DNA of 64,000 bases from NCBI GenBank assembly GCA_920105625.2, contig OV050030.1, positions 176,777,315 to 176,841,314 on the forward strand, written 5' to 3'. Position 1 is the first letter of the stretch; each line of letters opens with the position of its first letter. The position numbers were made by a program, and so were the translations under genes. Below are positions 36,590 through 48,635 of this stretch, in pieces. The stretch comes from Clusia tigrina. Its lineage: Eukaryota > Arthropoda > Insecta > Diptera > Clusiidae. The notes beneath the pieces were generated by a model. That model did no database searches and was not told the DNA's origin. It saw nothing but the letters and a program-made list of their open reading frames with translations.

Positions 36590-39500
36590 GAAATCAGGAT
36601 ATTTCAGGATAGGGTCATTTGTTAAAAGTTGCATTAGTGTGCCGAAACTGTCATACTACTAGGATTCATGTATGTCCACTTTGGCGTTTAGTTTTAGGTA
36701 TTTGATTGATGGTTTAGCAATCTTCGAATAATCTCTTAAAAATTTTCTATAAAAACCTGTGAGACCTATAAACTTTTCTATCCCCTTGGGGATCTTCGAC
36801 ACTGGAAATTTATGCATATAATTGAGCTTCTCCGGGCTAGGTTTTATTCCGTTCGTTGTAACTATGTGACCAATACATACTGTTTCTCGCTTCATGAGCT
36901 CAGACTTATCGATTTGGACTTTGAGATTCGTATCTTTAAGTGTCTGTGGTATTTTTCCTAATGACTCTACATGTTCTGGCAAAGAAGTGGAGAATATTAT
37001 TATATCATCGAGATATACTATTATATCAACAAGATATGCTTGTTGATAAAATCCGCTAAGACTGTGTTCATCGGACGTTGAAATGTTGCTGGAGCTGATT
37101 TCGATCCGAAAGGCATTCTCAAGAGCTCGGTGTCTCCATTTTCAACTCTAAACGTTGTTTTGGGTGTGTCTTTTTCCGAAATTTATATTTGATGGAAACC
37201 CTTTGCCAAATCCAATGTAGAAATATATTGGCACCTTCCGAGTTTTTCTAAGATTTCCTCCAAATTTGGAATCGGGTATTTATCATAATTTGTTACCTCA
37301 TTGAGCCTGCGGTAAACTCTCATAATCCGCCACCTCCTTTATTCGCTGGGGTCCATTTTCTTTGTTAGAACCCAAACTGGATCTGAATATGGTGACTTGC
37401 TTTGTTTTGTTATACCATTTATTAGTATCTCTTCGATCTGTTTTTGCAAATCATTCTTATGAATGTATGGGTGTCTATAATTTTCTATAGCAATTGGAGC
37501 ATGGGAGTTAGTTCCTCCCCAATCCCGAACCATATTATGGATGTAAATTTAAAATGCCCATATTCCATAAGTTACAGCATTAAGTCCAGTGCTCTACGTA
37601 ATCTTCCTGCATCAGTACTCGCCTTAACTGACTACCCTGCAATTATAACCATTCAACAAAACCCCCAGTTTTCATTACAAGACCTACAGGAATACTTAAC
37701 ATACTGTGGAAACTCGGCTGGCAAATCATGTTAATTAGCAGGGTAAACAAGAGCAACTACAATCATATTCCGGTCATTATCAGGTTCGGAACTTTTGCCT
37801 TGGTCCGCAATGACCTTATTATTATATACTTGGATGTACACATTGACTTTAATATAAATTGGAACAATCACTTATAAACGAAGAAGACTCCAAAAAAATC
37901 TAATTTCATAGTGTCTACGAGCTTTTCGAGAGTTGGAAGAGATCTGAATTGAATTGTGATATATTTGCAATTCGATCGAATATCATGCTTAATTAAATTA
38001 GAAAAGATGAGATCAGAGTTCCTTCAAAGAGAGTTTTAGTGTACTTTTTTACTATATTTATAAACTTTTCTTTTTCCTCTGTATTCATATTGTTCACTTT
38101 TAGCTTTTCTATGAGGTTCTTATTTACTTGTTCTTGTGGAACATAAAAGTTTTCGATTGTAACTGGTGTGATATATTTTAATATAAAACCTACTTGTTGT
38201 TCCTCGTCTAGTTTTGCCTTACGATTACGTATGTCGCCATCTTGTCTCTTACCATGTTCCCACCTAAAGTTCTATCGTAGCTAACAATTTTTTGAGAGAG
38301 CGAAACTGGTTCTTACATCTGCGCATTATCATTACCTCCAGCATTATTATCATTATCCCACCCAGCAACAGCTCGTACAACATCTGTAGTTATCGATAAT
38401 CTCGTTAATGAGAAAAGGCGCTTAAGAAGGAAGCGGGAACAAATTAGATCACCCTGTGCCAAGCAGAAACTAGCACTAGCAAAATTGCCTCCGAGAAGCA
38501 CTGAACTGCGAGCTAGAGAACAGTCTGAAAAAGTATACTCAGACGCTAGCTCCAACACAAAATAGTAACTACTCTTTATGGAAAGCATAAAAAAAATTAT
38601 AAAGACTCCTAAAGATTGTGATTCACCACTCAGGCAAAATAATGGAACTTGGACAAGAAATGACGAAGAGAAAGCCTCAGCATTTGCTAATCCTCTAAAA
38701 TCCGTAATTCAACCTAACCAACCAACCAACAGTTTTGAAATTCCATTTCTGGCCCCTAAAATACCACAAATCCCGATGAAGGTTAAAATGAAGGAAGTGC
38801 AACTTGCAATTAAAACCCAGCTAAACCCAAAAAAAAGCACTAGGGTTTGAATTAATTACGTCAAAAATGATTGTGAATTTCCTGAATTAGCTATCAAAAT
38901 AGTGACGAAGGTTTTTAATGCAATTGTATTTGCAAACATATATTCTTACCTATATTTATATTTACCAAATGCTGCTGAAATTTCTAGGTAAACATAGCAA
39001 TTTCTGTGCATATCACGAAGATCTGGCAATTTCTCCTCCCATAAATTTAAAAATAGTGCTCTCCTTCGGTCCATGTTTTTCCTTTTTTAATTGGAATACC
39101 ATCCATAATTAACTAGTATTTTTAATTTTGATTTCTTTTTTAAGCGTTCCTCGGAATATAAATTATTTAAAAAATATAAACAAATGGGCAGTGTTGACAC
39201 ACCAAGAATTCCCTCAGAAAAAATGTTAAGACAAACATTAAAAAGTGCAATAAGCTTGTGCAAACTACACTAAAGAAACTACAATTTCATTATTTAATCA
39301 TAAAATTTTTTTTGTTTTGCATACAATTTATTAAAAGAGGTTTGATTATCAAAAATTTTGAAAAAAAAATGTCAAAAAAGCTCTCTCATCAAATAGTAAA
39401 ACAGCTTTCATAACTACCATTAAACTCGCTCTCAACTTCGAGTTTAAGTATGGCATGGATGTCCATTTAAAAAGTGACATAAACCATGGTTTACATAGTT

Positions 39501-41098
39501 AGCTCTCTAACTCAGTTAAACACAAAAATGATTATGTGTTTTGCCTGTTGTTGCCTTATGTTTCATGTACGTGTATGGGTTTCGGTTCACTTGACGCTTG
39601 GCTCCTAAAATTTTGATATTCTTGCTGCTCGAGTCGAGAATAAGTCTTGTGGTCATTGTTAGGAAAGGATTGTTCCCGGCTTTATTGTTGAAATTATTAC
39701 TCCTAAATCTATTAAGGCACTCGAAGTGTTAGCGAAAATATTATTTCCAAAACCATGAGCACTGTCGCCTTTATGAGTAAAACTGTTACTTCCTGTGTTG
39801 GTGAAATTATTGTTTCTAAAATTGTAGTTGCCCCTGAAATGGCTGCCTCAGTTTGGCTCATCCTATCTAGAATTACTTGGTTTCCCAATTTCCTGTCATT
39901 ATTAGAAATGCTGTGTTTTATTTCGGTATAGAAATAGAAACTTATAGTATTAGAGTGGTTAGTCAATCCTCTCAACTCATTGTATAGTTCGTCACATGAT
40001 TTTCAATCGGAGAAGTTGTTAAGTAAGGTTTATTTTATATCTTTCCAGGACACTGCATGTCAATTTGACCCTTATACAATCGGAAAAAATATTCTACACT
40101 AATTCATCATATATAATTAGTGAAGAATGAATCCTACCTATTGTAAGTTCAAGGTTTTAAAATCGGTTTGCTGCAACCTCTTCTAAATTTTCTATTGTGT
40201 GTCCTATTCTTCTTATCGCTTCCTCCATATATTCTTTACAAGCAATTTTCCAAAAGGATCAGTATTACTTTCTTAACCATATATAACATAAACAATAACA
40301 AAATAATCAAATTAAAATATTTATACATATCTTAAATCCGCTGTTTCTGCTGTATTTTGTGCTGCTCCTGGAGTTCCTTCACGAAATCCTCTATGTATAA
40401 TTTTCTTCAGAGTGCATTGTCTTCAATGCAAGAGTGTAGTAGATCCTTTGGCAGTGCCTTCTTCAGTTTCATTTGTCCTGGTTCACTGTTTGTGCAGCTT
40501 TGAAATTTGTTGCTTTTATGGTTATTTAAAACCGTTCTGTGATTGGGTCTTATTTATTTAAAACGGTGATTTTAAATCACTTTATAAATTCAAACTGCTC
40601 CTGCACGATTTTAATTCGTGTAAAAATATATGTGATAGTTTTTCCTTTTAGGTACTCGGTAAGAAATTGATATTCCCCGTATCCCGCAAACGATGTTTGT
40701 CCATTCACTATCAACTATTCACTCTTCGCTTACAGAATACGTTCAAGTATCCCATCCTCGTCGCCAGAAATGATTAAGTAAAATCGACCGAGTCGTTCGG
40801 TTGTTACAATCTATCTACTTTTATAAATTTTATGAATTTGAAAGTTATCTTATGGAATATACTACATTCATACATGTTGGCACATACATGTATATGTTTA
40901 TTGAAAGAACCAAGGAAAAGATGCTGATCAATTAAAAGGGAGCAGTTCAGTACGATGCTTGCTTTTGCTTATTTATCGTTTTGATCGTAACCTACTTTGT
41001 ATCACTTGACGGTCGTAATAGCAACTTCTGCTGACCTGAAATGATACGTACAGGAGTGAGTTCAATATTTCCGGTTGCCGTTAGCAAAGGGCGTTTAG
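36590..41098 (-). mobile_element. Element A, second (duplicated) 5' part
   Basis: A minus-strand copy of 25730-30238: RT (37533-36659), a jockey fragment on the plus strand (about 38290-38940), gag remnant (about 40340-39712), PBS (40749-40766) and 5' LTR (40766-41098). It starts in RNase H at the junction and lacks integrase, env and a 3' LTR of its own. Differences from unit 1 are single bases and one-base indels in A runs. Confidence 0.9.
38290..38940 (+). mobile_element. Duplicated jockey-like LINE fragment
   Basis: Copy of 27430-28080 within unit 2, including NNGTWTRNDEEKASAFANPL at 38638-38697. It has no independent ends, so it was copied with the block and did not move by itself. Confidence 0.75.
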
Positions 41099-41531
41099 TA
41101 TAACCAAAAACAATATACAGAAAGACCTTTCATTGCTCTCTTGAGTGAGAATCAACATATTGAAATTGATGGCAACCACATTGGAATTCTGATCGGCAAT
41201 TTCACGAAGCAGTCGTGAATATGTATCCATCGGCAGTCACACACATGGCTATTATTGTTCGCACATTCGTATGAATAATGTTGTGTGTGTGTGTGTGTGT
41301 GCTCACAGCAAAAGCGACTAATTTGAAATCTAATTTTTATTTTCTATTCTGTGTGGCTGGGGTAAAATACACAAGAATGAATTTTCTGTGTAGCAAATGT
41401 TTTTTATACAGAAAGTGGGGCTTAAAAAAAAGCATTTGTGGTTTTGCGTATAAGAAAGATTTGCCATGTCATAACGAAGCATAATGCGTGCATATTGGAA
41501 CACTTGACAATATAAAATAAATATGCATGCA

Positions 41532-42014
41532 AGTTAAGATAAATCTTCATTTGCAAAGCCTATGGCTAATATAAACAAATAGCATCTTCAAGATGCATAA
41601 AAGTAAATTCATATAGGAAGATGAGCATCGGCAAATTTTGATTGACGCCGTATCTCATGATAGAATAAACATAAACAAGTTGCATCCTGAGGGTTCAAGC
41701 AAGGCTTTGTCTTATTTCGTTCCCACACTAAAAGTGATGACATCAGCGGATTCCTGCTGATGCAATTCTTTATCTGATGATGAAATAATTGTTTCTCATG
41801 ATGAAATAGTTGTTTTGTTTATATTAAAAAACTATAAAGAGACAAAGGGTTGATTGAGATACTCAGTTGGATTTTAGCAGGCAACAGTTGGCAGTTGATA
41901 TTTAAGAGTTTGTGCGGTTCTTAAGAGTTCTTGTTTGACTTCACTATCGTTGAGATTGTAATAAATAAATTTAGTTTTTCTAAAAACGCAAAATCCCGCG
42001 AAAAACTATTAATT
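41532..42014 (+). repeat. 5' LTR of element G, right copy
   Basis: AGTTAAGATAAATC ... CTATTAATT, starting with the AGTTA of gypsy LTRs. It contains two short direct repeats CTGATGATGAAATA / CTCATGATGAAATA (about 41775-41810). It contains AATAAATAAA near its end (about 41961). It would start transcription toward gag. Confidence 0.9.
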
Positions 42015-42031
42015 GGCGCCCAACGTGGTTA
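42014..42031 (+). other. Primer-binding site of element G
   Basis: TGGCGCCCAACGTGGTTA, whose first 15 bases match the 3' end of tRNA-Lys as known for tRNA-Lys-primed elements. The last bases deviate from the 18-base ideal. Confidence 0.8.
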
Positions 42032-42771
42032 ACTCTTTGTTTATAATAACCAAACAATTGATTGATCAAACAATTAATTGTGTAATAACCGTTTTGAGAT
42101 CCTGAACAAATCAAGTAAGGACACGGGAAAACGTGTTTAAATCGTTGTGTAATAACCGTTATAAGATCCTGAACAAATCAAGTAAGGACACGGGAAAAAA
42201 CCGATCTTCGGAATATTAAGTGAGAGTTCGGTAAAAAGAACGGGAAAAAAGTGCACAAAAAAATCTCAGTCAGAACAATTATTGAAAAATACACCGACGA
42301 CAAAGTGTATCGATAATTGGACTCAACACTAAGAATCAAGTACCTCAAAAGGAGGGAAAAAGTAGAAACAAAACACACACAAAATAATCTAATGAAAGTG
42401 AAGTGAAACCATAAAAGTGAAAGTTATTGACGACTCAACAAAAGAGCTGAAAGATTCAACTGGACTGGAGGAAGCTGAAAACATCCAACTCAATAAAAGG
42501 AATCCAAACAATAAAAGGCCGAAGGAGAAAAACCGTGAGAGATATTGTTTATTTTTTATATTATTGTATTATTGTTTTGTATATGAATTTTTATATGTTT
42601 AATAATAATAAGAAAAGTGATTAAGTAAGATTGTATTATTGCAACTTTTGCAAAGACAATCATAAAACACAAAAGTGCCCACAATTAAAAAATAACAAAA
42701 ATTGAAATTAAGAATTACTTATCGAAAGATTTATTGTAAACACTCTGGAAGAATTAATTTATAAGTTCTCC
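42032..42771 (+). other. Untranslated leader of element G
   Basis: 740 bp between PBS and the gag ATG. It contains a direct repeat of about 45 bp (GTGTAATAACCGTT..GAGATCCTGAAC region, at about 42080 and 42148) ending AGTAAGGACACGGGAAAA. A 61-codon frame at 42417-42602 with a hydrophobic end is probably incidental. In gypsy-type viruses the leader supplies the splice donor for env mRNA and packaging signals; I cannot fix the donor. Confidence 0.6.
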
Positions 42772-43935
42772 ATGACTGATGACATGATAGCTAGGTTGGT
42801 GGTAGCAAATACGACAGTATTAAAGACCGAAATAGAACAATTGAAACGACAAATAGCAACATTGGTAGATACAATTTCGGTAACGGAATACAGAGCCGAA
42901 ATCATTGATGAGGCTATAGTCTGTAATGAGTCTTTAGATATTATTAAATCAATGCCTGAATTTTGAGGAAAAACAAATTCTTACGTTAGCTGGCGAGAGG
43001 CCGCTAATAATTCAATAAGTTTGTATCACAGGGGGAGTCGCAGATACTTCGCGGCATTAACAATTCTACGTAATAAAAATTGTTGGAGAGGCAAATGATG
43101 TTCTCACTAACCATGGAACTGTTTTAAACTACGAAGCTTTTATGAGCAGATTAGATTTTGCATACGCTGACAAACGACCTTCTCATATATTAGAACAAGA
43201 ATTAAGTATTCTTAGATAGGGACATTTTTCACTGATTGACTATTATAATGAGGTCAACAAAAAATTGACACTTCTTAATAATAAAACAATTATGACATGC
43301 GGTAATAACAATGCAATTACTAGCCAATTGAACGAAAAAAATCGTCAAAACGCTCTTCGAGTGTTTATCACAGGGCTCAACGCTCCAATTTCGAATATAC
43401 TATTTTCTTTATCGCCTCAAGATTTGCCAAACGCATTGGCAAAAGCTCAGGAATTAGAATCCAACAATCTTAGGGCTAACTTTGCATTGCAATTTGGAAA
43501 AAATCAGTATAGTGGTCAGAATCAATTTAATCAAAAAAGTCATAATCGACAGAACAATTGAACAATTTGAGATTTCCACAAGGAAATTTGAACAATAATA
43601 TGAATAATTTCTTTAAACCAAATTACGTATTCCCACACAGAAACCAACTCCCAAATAATAACACTAATGGGAATAATAATTTAAACAATAATTTACATAA
43701 TACCTTACCAAAACCTGAACCGATGGACGTGGACAGGTCTACTCATAGAATTAGTAGAATGTGGCATCAAAATAATAATGTTAATAATTTTAGGTCAAAT
43801 TTTAAACGACCAGGTGCAAGTGCACAATTTAGCGCACAACCCCAGCAAAAAACTCAAAGAGTCAATAATATGCAAGAAAATGCTTTTTTAGGCGAAGGCT
43901 CAATCTTCCCTACATTTACGCCACAAGCGATGTGA
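42772..43935 (+). pseudogene. gag: Gag of element G, right copy
   Basis: Starts at ATG 42772 with a coiled-coil-like TEIEQLKRQIATLVDTISV. A TGA at 42964 follows the PEF motif, where the capsid-like domain begins; the downstream reading continues with SWREAANNSIS and AFMSRLDFAYADKRPSH. There is a frame change near 43085, a TAG at 43217 and a stop at 43558. In between lies NALRVFITGLNAPISNILFS. The last segment (43558-43935) is Asn-rich with PEPMDVDRS and ends ATGTGA at 43930. No CCHC motif exists, as in gypsy. It would build the particle. Unit 1 shares these lesions. Confidence 0.88.
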
Positions 43936-44285
43936 CAGGGCGAAAGTTTAAAATATTAATTGACACAGGAGCAACGAGTTGCTACTGTAAACCAAACGTA
44001 TTAGTAAATAGAGAACAATTAGCAATTAGAAAAAAAGCTAAGACAATCAATGGGGCAACCATAATCACACATTTTTCTGAATTAAATTTATTTGACATCA
44101 AAGAACGTTTTTATGAAATTGAAGAATTAGAAGCTGATTTACTGGTGGGTTTAAATTTATTGAAAAAGGCTAATATTGTGTTGGAATTTGAAAAAGAAAT
44201 TCTTATATTTAAAAAAGAAGTTTACAAAATTCATTTACTTGAAAATGAAGAATTAAACAATATAACAGAAAAATTAAAGAATTAG
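43932..44285 (+). pseudogene. pol: Protease of element G
   Basis: A frame open from just before the gag stop (overlap of a few bases at 43932) to a TAG at 44283. FKILIDTGATSCYCK holds the retropepsin Asp-Thr-Gly, and LEADLLVGLNLL is the second conserved strand. The overlap of pol with gag in another frame is the arrangement that gypsy uses for ribosomal frameshifting. The TAG separates protease from the repeat-containing spacer and RT in the same frame. Both copies share this stop. Confidence 0.85.
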
Positions 44286-44297
44286 TATTATAATACT

Positions 44298-45990
44298 TTG
44301 GGATATAAGAATCCTAAAGCGCCAGCCGATGGTTTTTCCGGCAAAAATATAAATAAAAAATTAAATCTGGGATATGAAAGTCCTAGAACGCCAGCCAGCG
44401 AATTTACCGGCATTAATAAAGAAAAAATAAATATTACTTTTGGAAGAAAAATTCCAGAAGCGCCCGTCGATGAAAATTCCGACACAAAAATAAATATATT
44501 AAAAGAAAAAATAATAAGTGAAATTAAAAAAACTCATTCAAATATAAATACAAATTTGCCATTCAGAACAGATGTTAAAGCGGAAATACGCTCAACTGTT
44601 GGAACTCCTATATGGAGTAAACAGTATCCATATCCTCTATCTGTAAACTCGTTTGTGAATAAAGAAGTGAATAAATTGTTAAATGAAGGAATTATAAGGC
44701 CTAGTAAAAGCCCATACAATTCACCTATATGGGTGGTGCCGAAAAAAGGTATAAATGAAGATGGCACACAAAAACTTATAATGGTTATAGATTATAAAAA
44801 AAATTAATGAATTAACAACATCAGACCGATATCCCATACCTGATGTATCAGTCATTCTTTCAAACTTGGGGAATTCTAAATATTTTTCCACAATAGATCT
44901 GGAATCGGGTTTTCACCAGATTTTAATGAAAGAAAGCCATATTGAAAAGACAGCTTTTTCTGTCAATAATGGAAAATATGAATACACGCGCTTGCCGTTT
45001 GGATTAAAAATGCATCAAGCATTTTCCAAAGAGCAATGGACAATATATTACGGGAATATATTGGAAAAATTTGCCATGTTTATATTGACGATATTATCAT
45101 TTATTCAAAAAACCTTGAAGACCACCTTTTCACATGAAAATTTCCTTAGAAAAATCTAAATTTTATGAAAAACAGGTTGAATTTTTAGGCTATATAATAG
45201 CACAAAGCATAATTAAAACCGATCCTAGAAAAATAGACACAATAAAAAGTTTTCCTATACACTAAGGTAACTAAGGAGTTTCCTTGGAATGACCGGTTAT
45301 TACCGGAAATTTATTAAGGATTATGCTTCTGTCACAAAACCCTTAACGAAACACCTTTCCGGTGAAAATGGGAGAATTTCCCAACATATGTCTAAAAAAA
45401 TAAAAATACGATTAGAACAGGAGGGTGTTCTAGCTTGTGAAAACCTAAAAAAATTATTAAGTCATGGAGTCGAATTGACTCAACCAGACTTTGGAAAAAA
45501 ATTTGCTCTTAAAACAGATGCATCTAATGTTGCCATAGGAGCTGTATTATCCCAAGAAGGTAAACCAATTACCTTTATTTCAAAAACTTTAAACTCCACA
45601 GAGAAAAACTACGCCTCAAACGAAAAAGAATTGTATGCAATTGTATGGTCATGGAAAAATTTGAGAAATTATCTTTATGGCGTTACAGATCTTGAAATTT
45701 ATATAGATCATCAACCGTTAACATTTGCCGTTTCCGTCCGAAATCCAAATGCTAAAATGAAACGATGGCATGCTTTCATAGAGGAGTTCGCTCCAAAAAT
45801 AATATATAAACCTGGAACTACAAATGTAGTTGCAGATGCACTTTCTCGACAATATCTTAATAATTTATCAGATGATTCTTCCACAATGGAAACTCAACAT
45901 TCTGCGGAAAGCAGTGAGAACAATCATATTAAAGAAACTACTAAACAATTAATTCAGTTTAATCAACAAATTCTGTTAGGCAGAGCTTGA
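44298..45990 (+). pseudogene. pol: RT and RNase H of element G, with an N-terminal three-repeat spacer
   Basis: The first 65 codons consist of three degenerate repeats of about 23 residues: LGYKNPKAPADGFSG, LGYESPRTPASEFTG and FGRKIPEAPVDENSD. RT follows with GIIRPSKSPYNSPIWVVPKK and MVIDYKK. One extra A at about 44803 shifts the frame and one missing A near 45008 affects LPFGLK. The palm DD (as in VYIDDIIIYS of copy 1) is present in DNA at about 45083. A deletion precedes SLEKSKFYEKQVEFLG. Thumb and RNase H are open from 45289 to 45990: TGYYRKFIKDYASV, ALKTDASNVAIGAVLSQEG, NYASNEKELYAIVW, IDHQPLTF, NVVADALSRQ. Confidence 0.88.
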
Positions 45991-46053
45991 TTTACTGTTC
46001 ATGAATCAATCATCAATTTTGGAAATGTAAGACATATAATTGAGTTTGACACA

Positions 46054-47111
46054 GTGGAAAATTTAATAACAATTCTGAAGGAATTTATGCGACCAGGTGT
46101 AATAAGAGCTATACATTGTACAGTTGAGGACCTTTATGAGATAAAGGATAGTTTAATGCAAAACTTTAATATTAAATCCGTATATACAAAGAATTTTCCT
46201 TTGGATATAACTAATAGAGAAGATCAGGGCAATATTATTGAACAAACCCATAACAGAGCACATAGAAACTATAGAGAAAATCTGAAACAAATATTTACTC
46301 AGTATTATTGGCCTAAGATGAATAAACAATTTAAGGAATTTATACGTAATTGTGAAATTTGTAACAAGAATAAATATTCTAGACATCCGAAGAAGATACC
46401 AATTGGGAGTGCTCCAATCTCAGAAAAATAAGGACAGCAATTACATTTGGATATATTTTTTGCACAAAATTTAAAATTTTTGACTTGTATAGATTCTTAC
46501 TCAAAATATTTAGTCGTGAAATTAATTGAAGATAAAACAAAATTAGAAGAAAAGGTATTGGAAATCCTACAAAGTTTTCCAGAAGCAAAAATTTTGGTGG
46601 TAGATAATGAACCAGGTTTTACGGCAGTACAATTTAAAACTTTGTTGAACAGATTTGGTATAGAAATATTCTTTTGCGACCCAAAGCATATTACAACGAA
46701 TGGTCAAGTTGAACGAGTACATTCTACTCTTATTGAGATAGCCAGATGTATAAGAGAGGAATATCAATTATTGAGTTGTTTAGAATCCATATATAAAGCA
46801 GTTCAACAATACAACAAGACAATACATTCAGTAACTGATAAAAACCATTCGAAATATTATATAATAAAATACAACACGTTGATATGAATCAGAAATTATC
46901 AAAAGCTCAAGAAAAAATGTTAGAACATCATAATAAAAAAAGAATAATGAAAACTTTTAAAGAAGGAGCTATAATTTACGAAAAAATTACTACAGAAAGA
47001 AATAAGTTAAAACCCAAATATAAAAAACAGAAAGTAAAAGAAGATTTAGGAAATAAAGTTAGGATATATAGTAAGAATAGAATAGTACACAAAGATAATA
47101 TAAAATCCTAA
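46054..47111 (+). pseudogene. pol: Integrase of element G
   Basis: Zinc domain: QTHNRAHRNY and CEICNKNKYSRHPKK. A TAA at 46429 interrupts the frame, which resumes with LHLDIFFAQNLKFLTCIDSY (first Asp), VVDNEPGFTAVQF (second Asp) and GQVERVHSTLIEIARC (Glu), so the DDE triad is intact here, unlike in the left copy. A one-base change near 46885 shifts to the basic tail ending at 47111 (RIYSKNRIVHKDNIKS). Also preceded by a TGA at 45988 in the same frame as RNase H. It would insert the cDNA into AT-rich targets. Confidence 0.88.
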
Positions 47112-47128
47112 AATTTTAATTTCAGAAA

Positions 47129-48601
47129 ATGATACAGTATTTACTGTTAGTAATAATTTACTTGCGGTACAACACCGCTACTGATATTGTGGACTATACT
47201 AGAGAAAATTATGTATTGGTAGAAGGAAATGAAGTAGCTCTCTACAGTGACTTTGGTAATGTGTTCAATTTGACGAATTTAATTCACTATAAACAGATTC
47301 TAACCGAAACAAGAAAATTGTTAAGTACAAGTGAACTTGTTAGTTTTGACATCACAGATATTAAACCAAATTTTAAAGAGACAATTTACAATGAATTAGG
47401 TCCTGATAATGATAACATTTTAGAAATACAATTTGAATTAAATTTAATTGAAACATTACTACAATAATTCGACGGAATTAACAAATATAAGACCAGGACA
47501 AAAAGGGGAATAAATGAATTAGGGACACTTTGGAAATGGATTGCAGGAACTCCAGATCATGATAATTTCGTATTGATTAAAAATAAAATAAATGAACTTG
47601 TAGAAAATAATAATAAGCAATTTGTAACCAATTCAAAATTATTTAAGGCAATAACTGAAATAACTGAAACAGTTAATAACCTTAAAGGAAGTTCAAGAAT
47701 ACTAAAATTTATTAAACAAAGAAATAATTTAATTATTAATGAATTACATAACTTAATTCAAACAATACCGTTAGCAAAAGCAAACATTTTGAATCCAATA
47801 ATTTTAAACTTAAAAGAAATTAAAGAAATCATTAGTAATGAACATGAAGACTTAACCTTGACAGACTTACTTGACGTATCAATATTTAAGATAATTCAAA
47901 CCAGAGATGTTATAGTTTTATATATAAAATATCTTATTGTCCAAAGAATATGTAAAATATATGAAGCAAGAGCTATTAATCAATTTGATGGAAAATTAGT
48001 ATTAGAAAAACAGATAGCTTACTGTAATAATACTTATGTCAGTATTAAAAACTGTAAAACAGAAATAAAAAATGTTTTTTGTGAAGTTGGAAATAATAGA
48101 ACATGCTTGGTTGACATTTTGAATAAAGAAAACGGAAAATGTAAAAAAATTAAAGAACAAAATCTAAATTTAGAAATAATACTAGAAGGTGTAATTTTAA
48201 TTTCCGGTGTACACATAGTTGATGGTCACAAAGTCAATGGAACGTATTTGATTATATTTGATAATTACACAAAGATTGATAATATTACTTTTGAGAATCC
48301 AACTACTAAAATCACAAATTACCTTAAAACAGTTTCAATTGATGAATTCTTGATTACAGAATATATAGAATCAAAAAATATAGAGCTAGGCTTGGATAAC
48401 ATAAATTTAATATCGGAATATAATGATGATGGCTCAATAAACATTGTAATTTGGACTTCAGTAATATTGTTTTTAATCATTGTAATACTTGTAATTTATA
48501 TAAAAATTAAGATTTGTATTAATAAGCAGAAGTCCAAACTGAATGAAAATATGTTTTTAGAAATAAGTAAAAAAATTCAAAACTTGAACGAAGAGCTCTA
48601 A
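47129..48601 (+). pseudogene. env: Env of element G, one in-frame stop
   Basis: One frame spans 490 codons with a single TAA at 47465, where the left copy has a Gln codon. It opens at ATG 47129, four bases after the splice-acceptor-like TTTTAATTTCAG (47114-47125), matching spliced gypsy env. Features: signal-like start (MIQYLLLVIIYL), a furin-type RTKR site at about 47492 followed by the fusion region (ELGTLWKWIAGTPDHD), Cys residues in the later ectodomain (CNNTYVSIKNCKTE), and a membrane anchor VIWTSVILFLIIVILVIYIK near the end with a 30-residue basic/acidic tail. The family role is cell entry of the insect virus. Inactive through the stop. Confidence 0.88.
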
Positions 48602-48623
48602 AGAATCGGGACGCCTTTTTTTT

Positions 48624-48635
48624 AACGAAGGGGGG
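48624..48635 (+). other. Polypurine tract of element G
   Basis: AACGAAGGGGGG immediately before the 3' LTR. The same tract precedes the LTR fragment at 57491. Confidence 0.85.

Larger units (their letters stand above)
36590..47479. repeat. Tandem duplication, unit 2 (10,890 bp)
   Basis: Unit 2 begins at the junction GACGGAATT/GAAATCAGG (36581-36598), where G env is joined to A pol. ATT is shared by both source sequences (25727-25729 and 47477-47479), a 3-bp microhomology. Beyond 47479 the sequence continues into the rest of G env, which unit 1 lacks. Confidence 0.93.

Noticed and set aside
36590..47479. Independent second insertion of elements A and G next to the first
   Set aside because: The spacer, both elements and the jockey fragment are repeated together at a constant offset, with an internal breakpoint, which requires duplication of the block.
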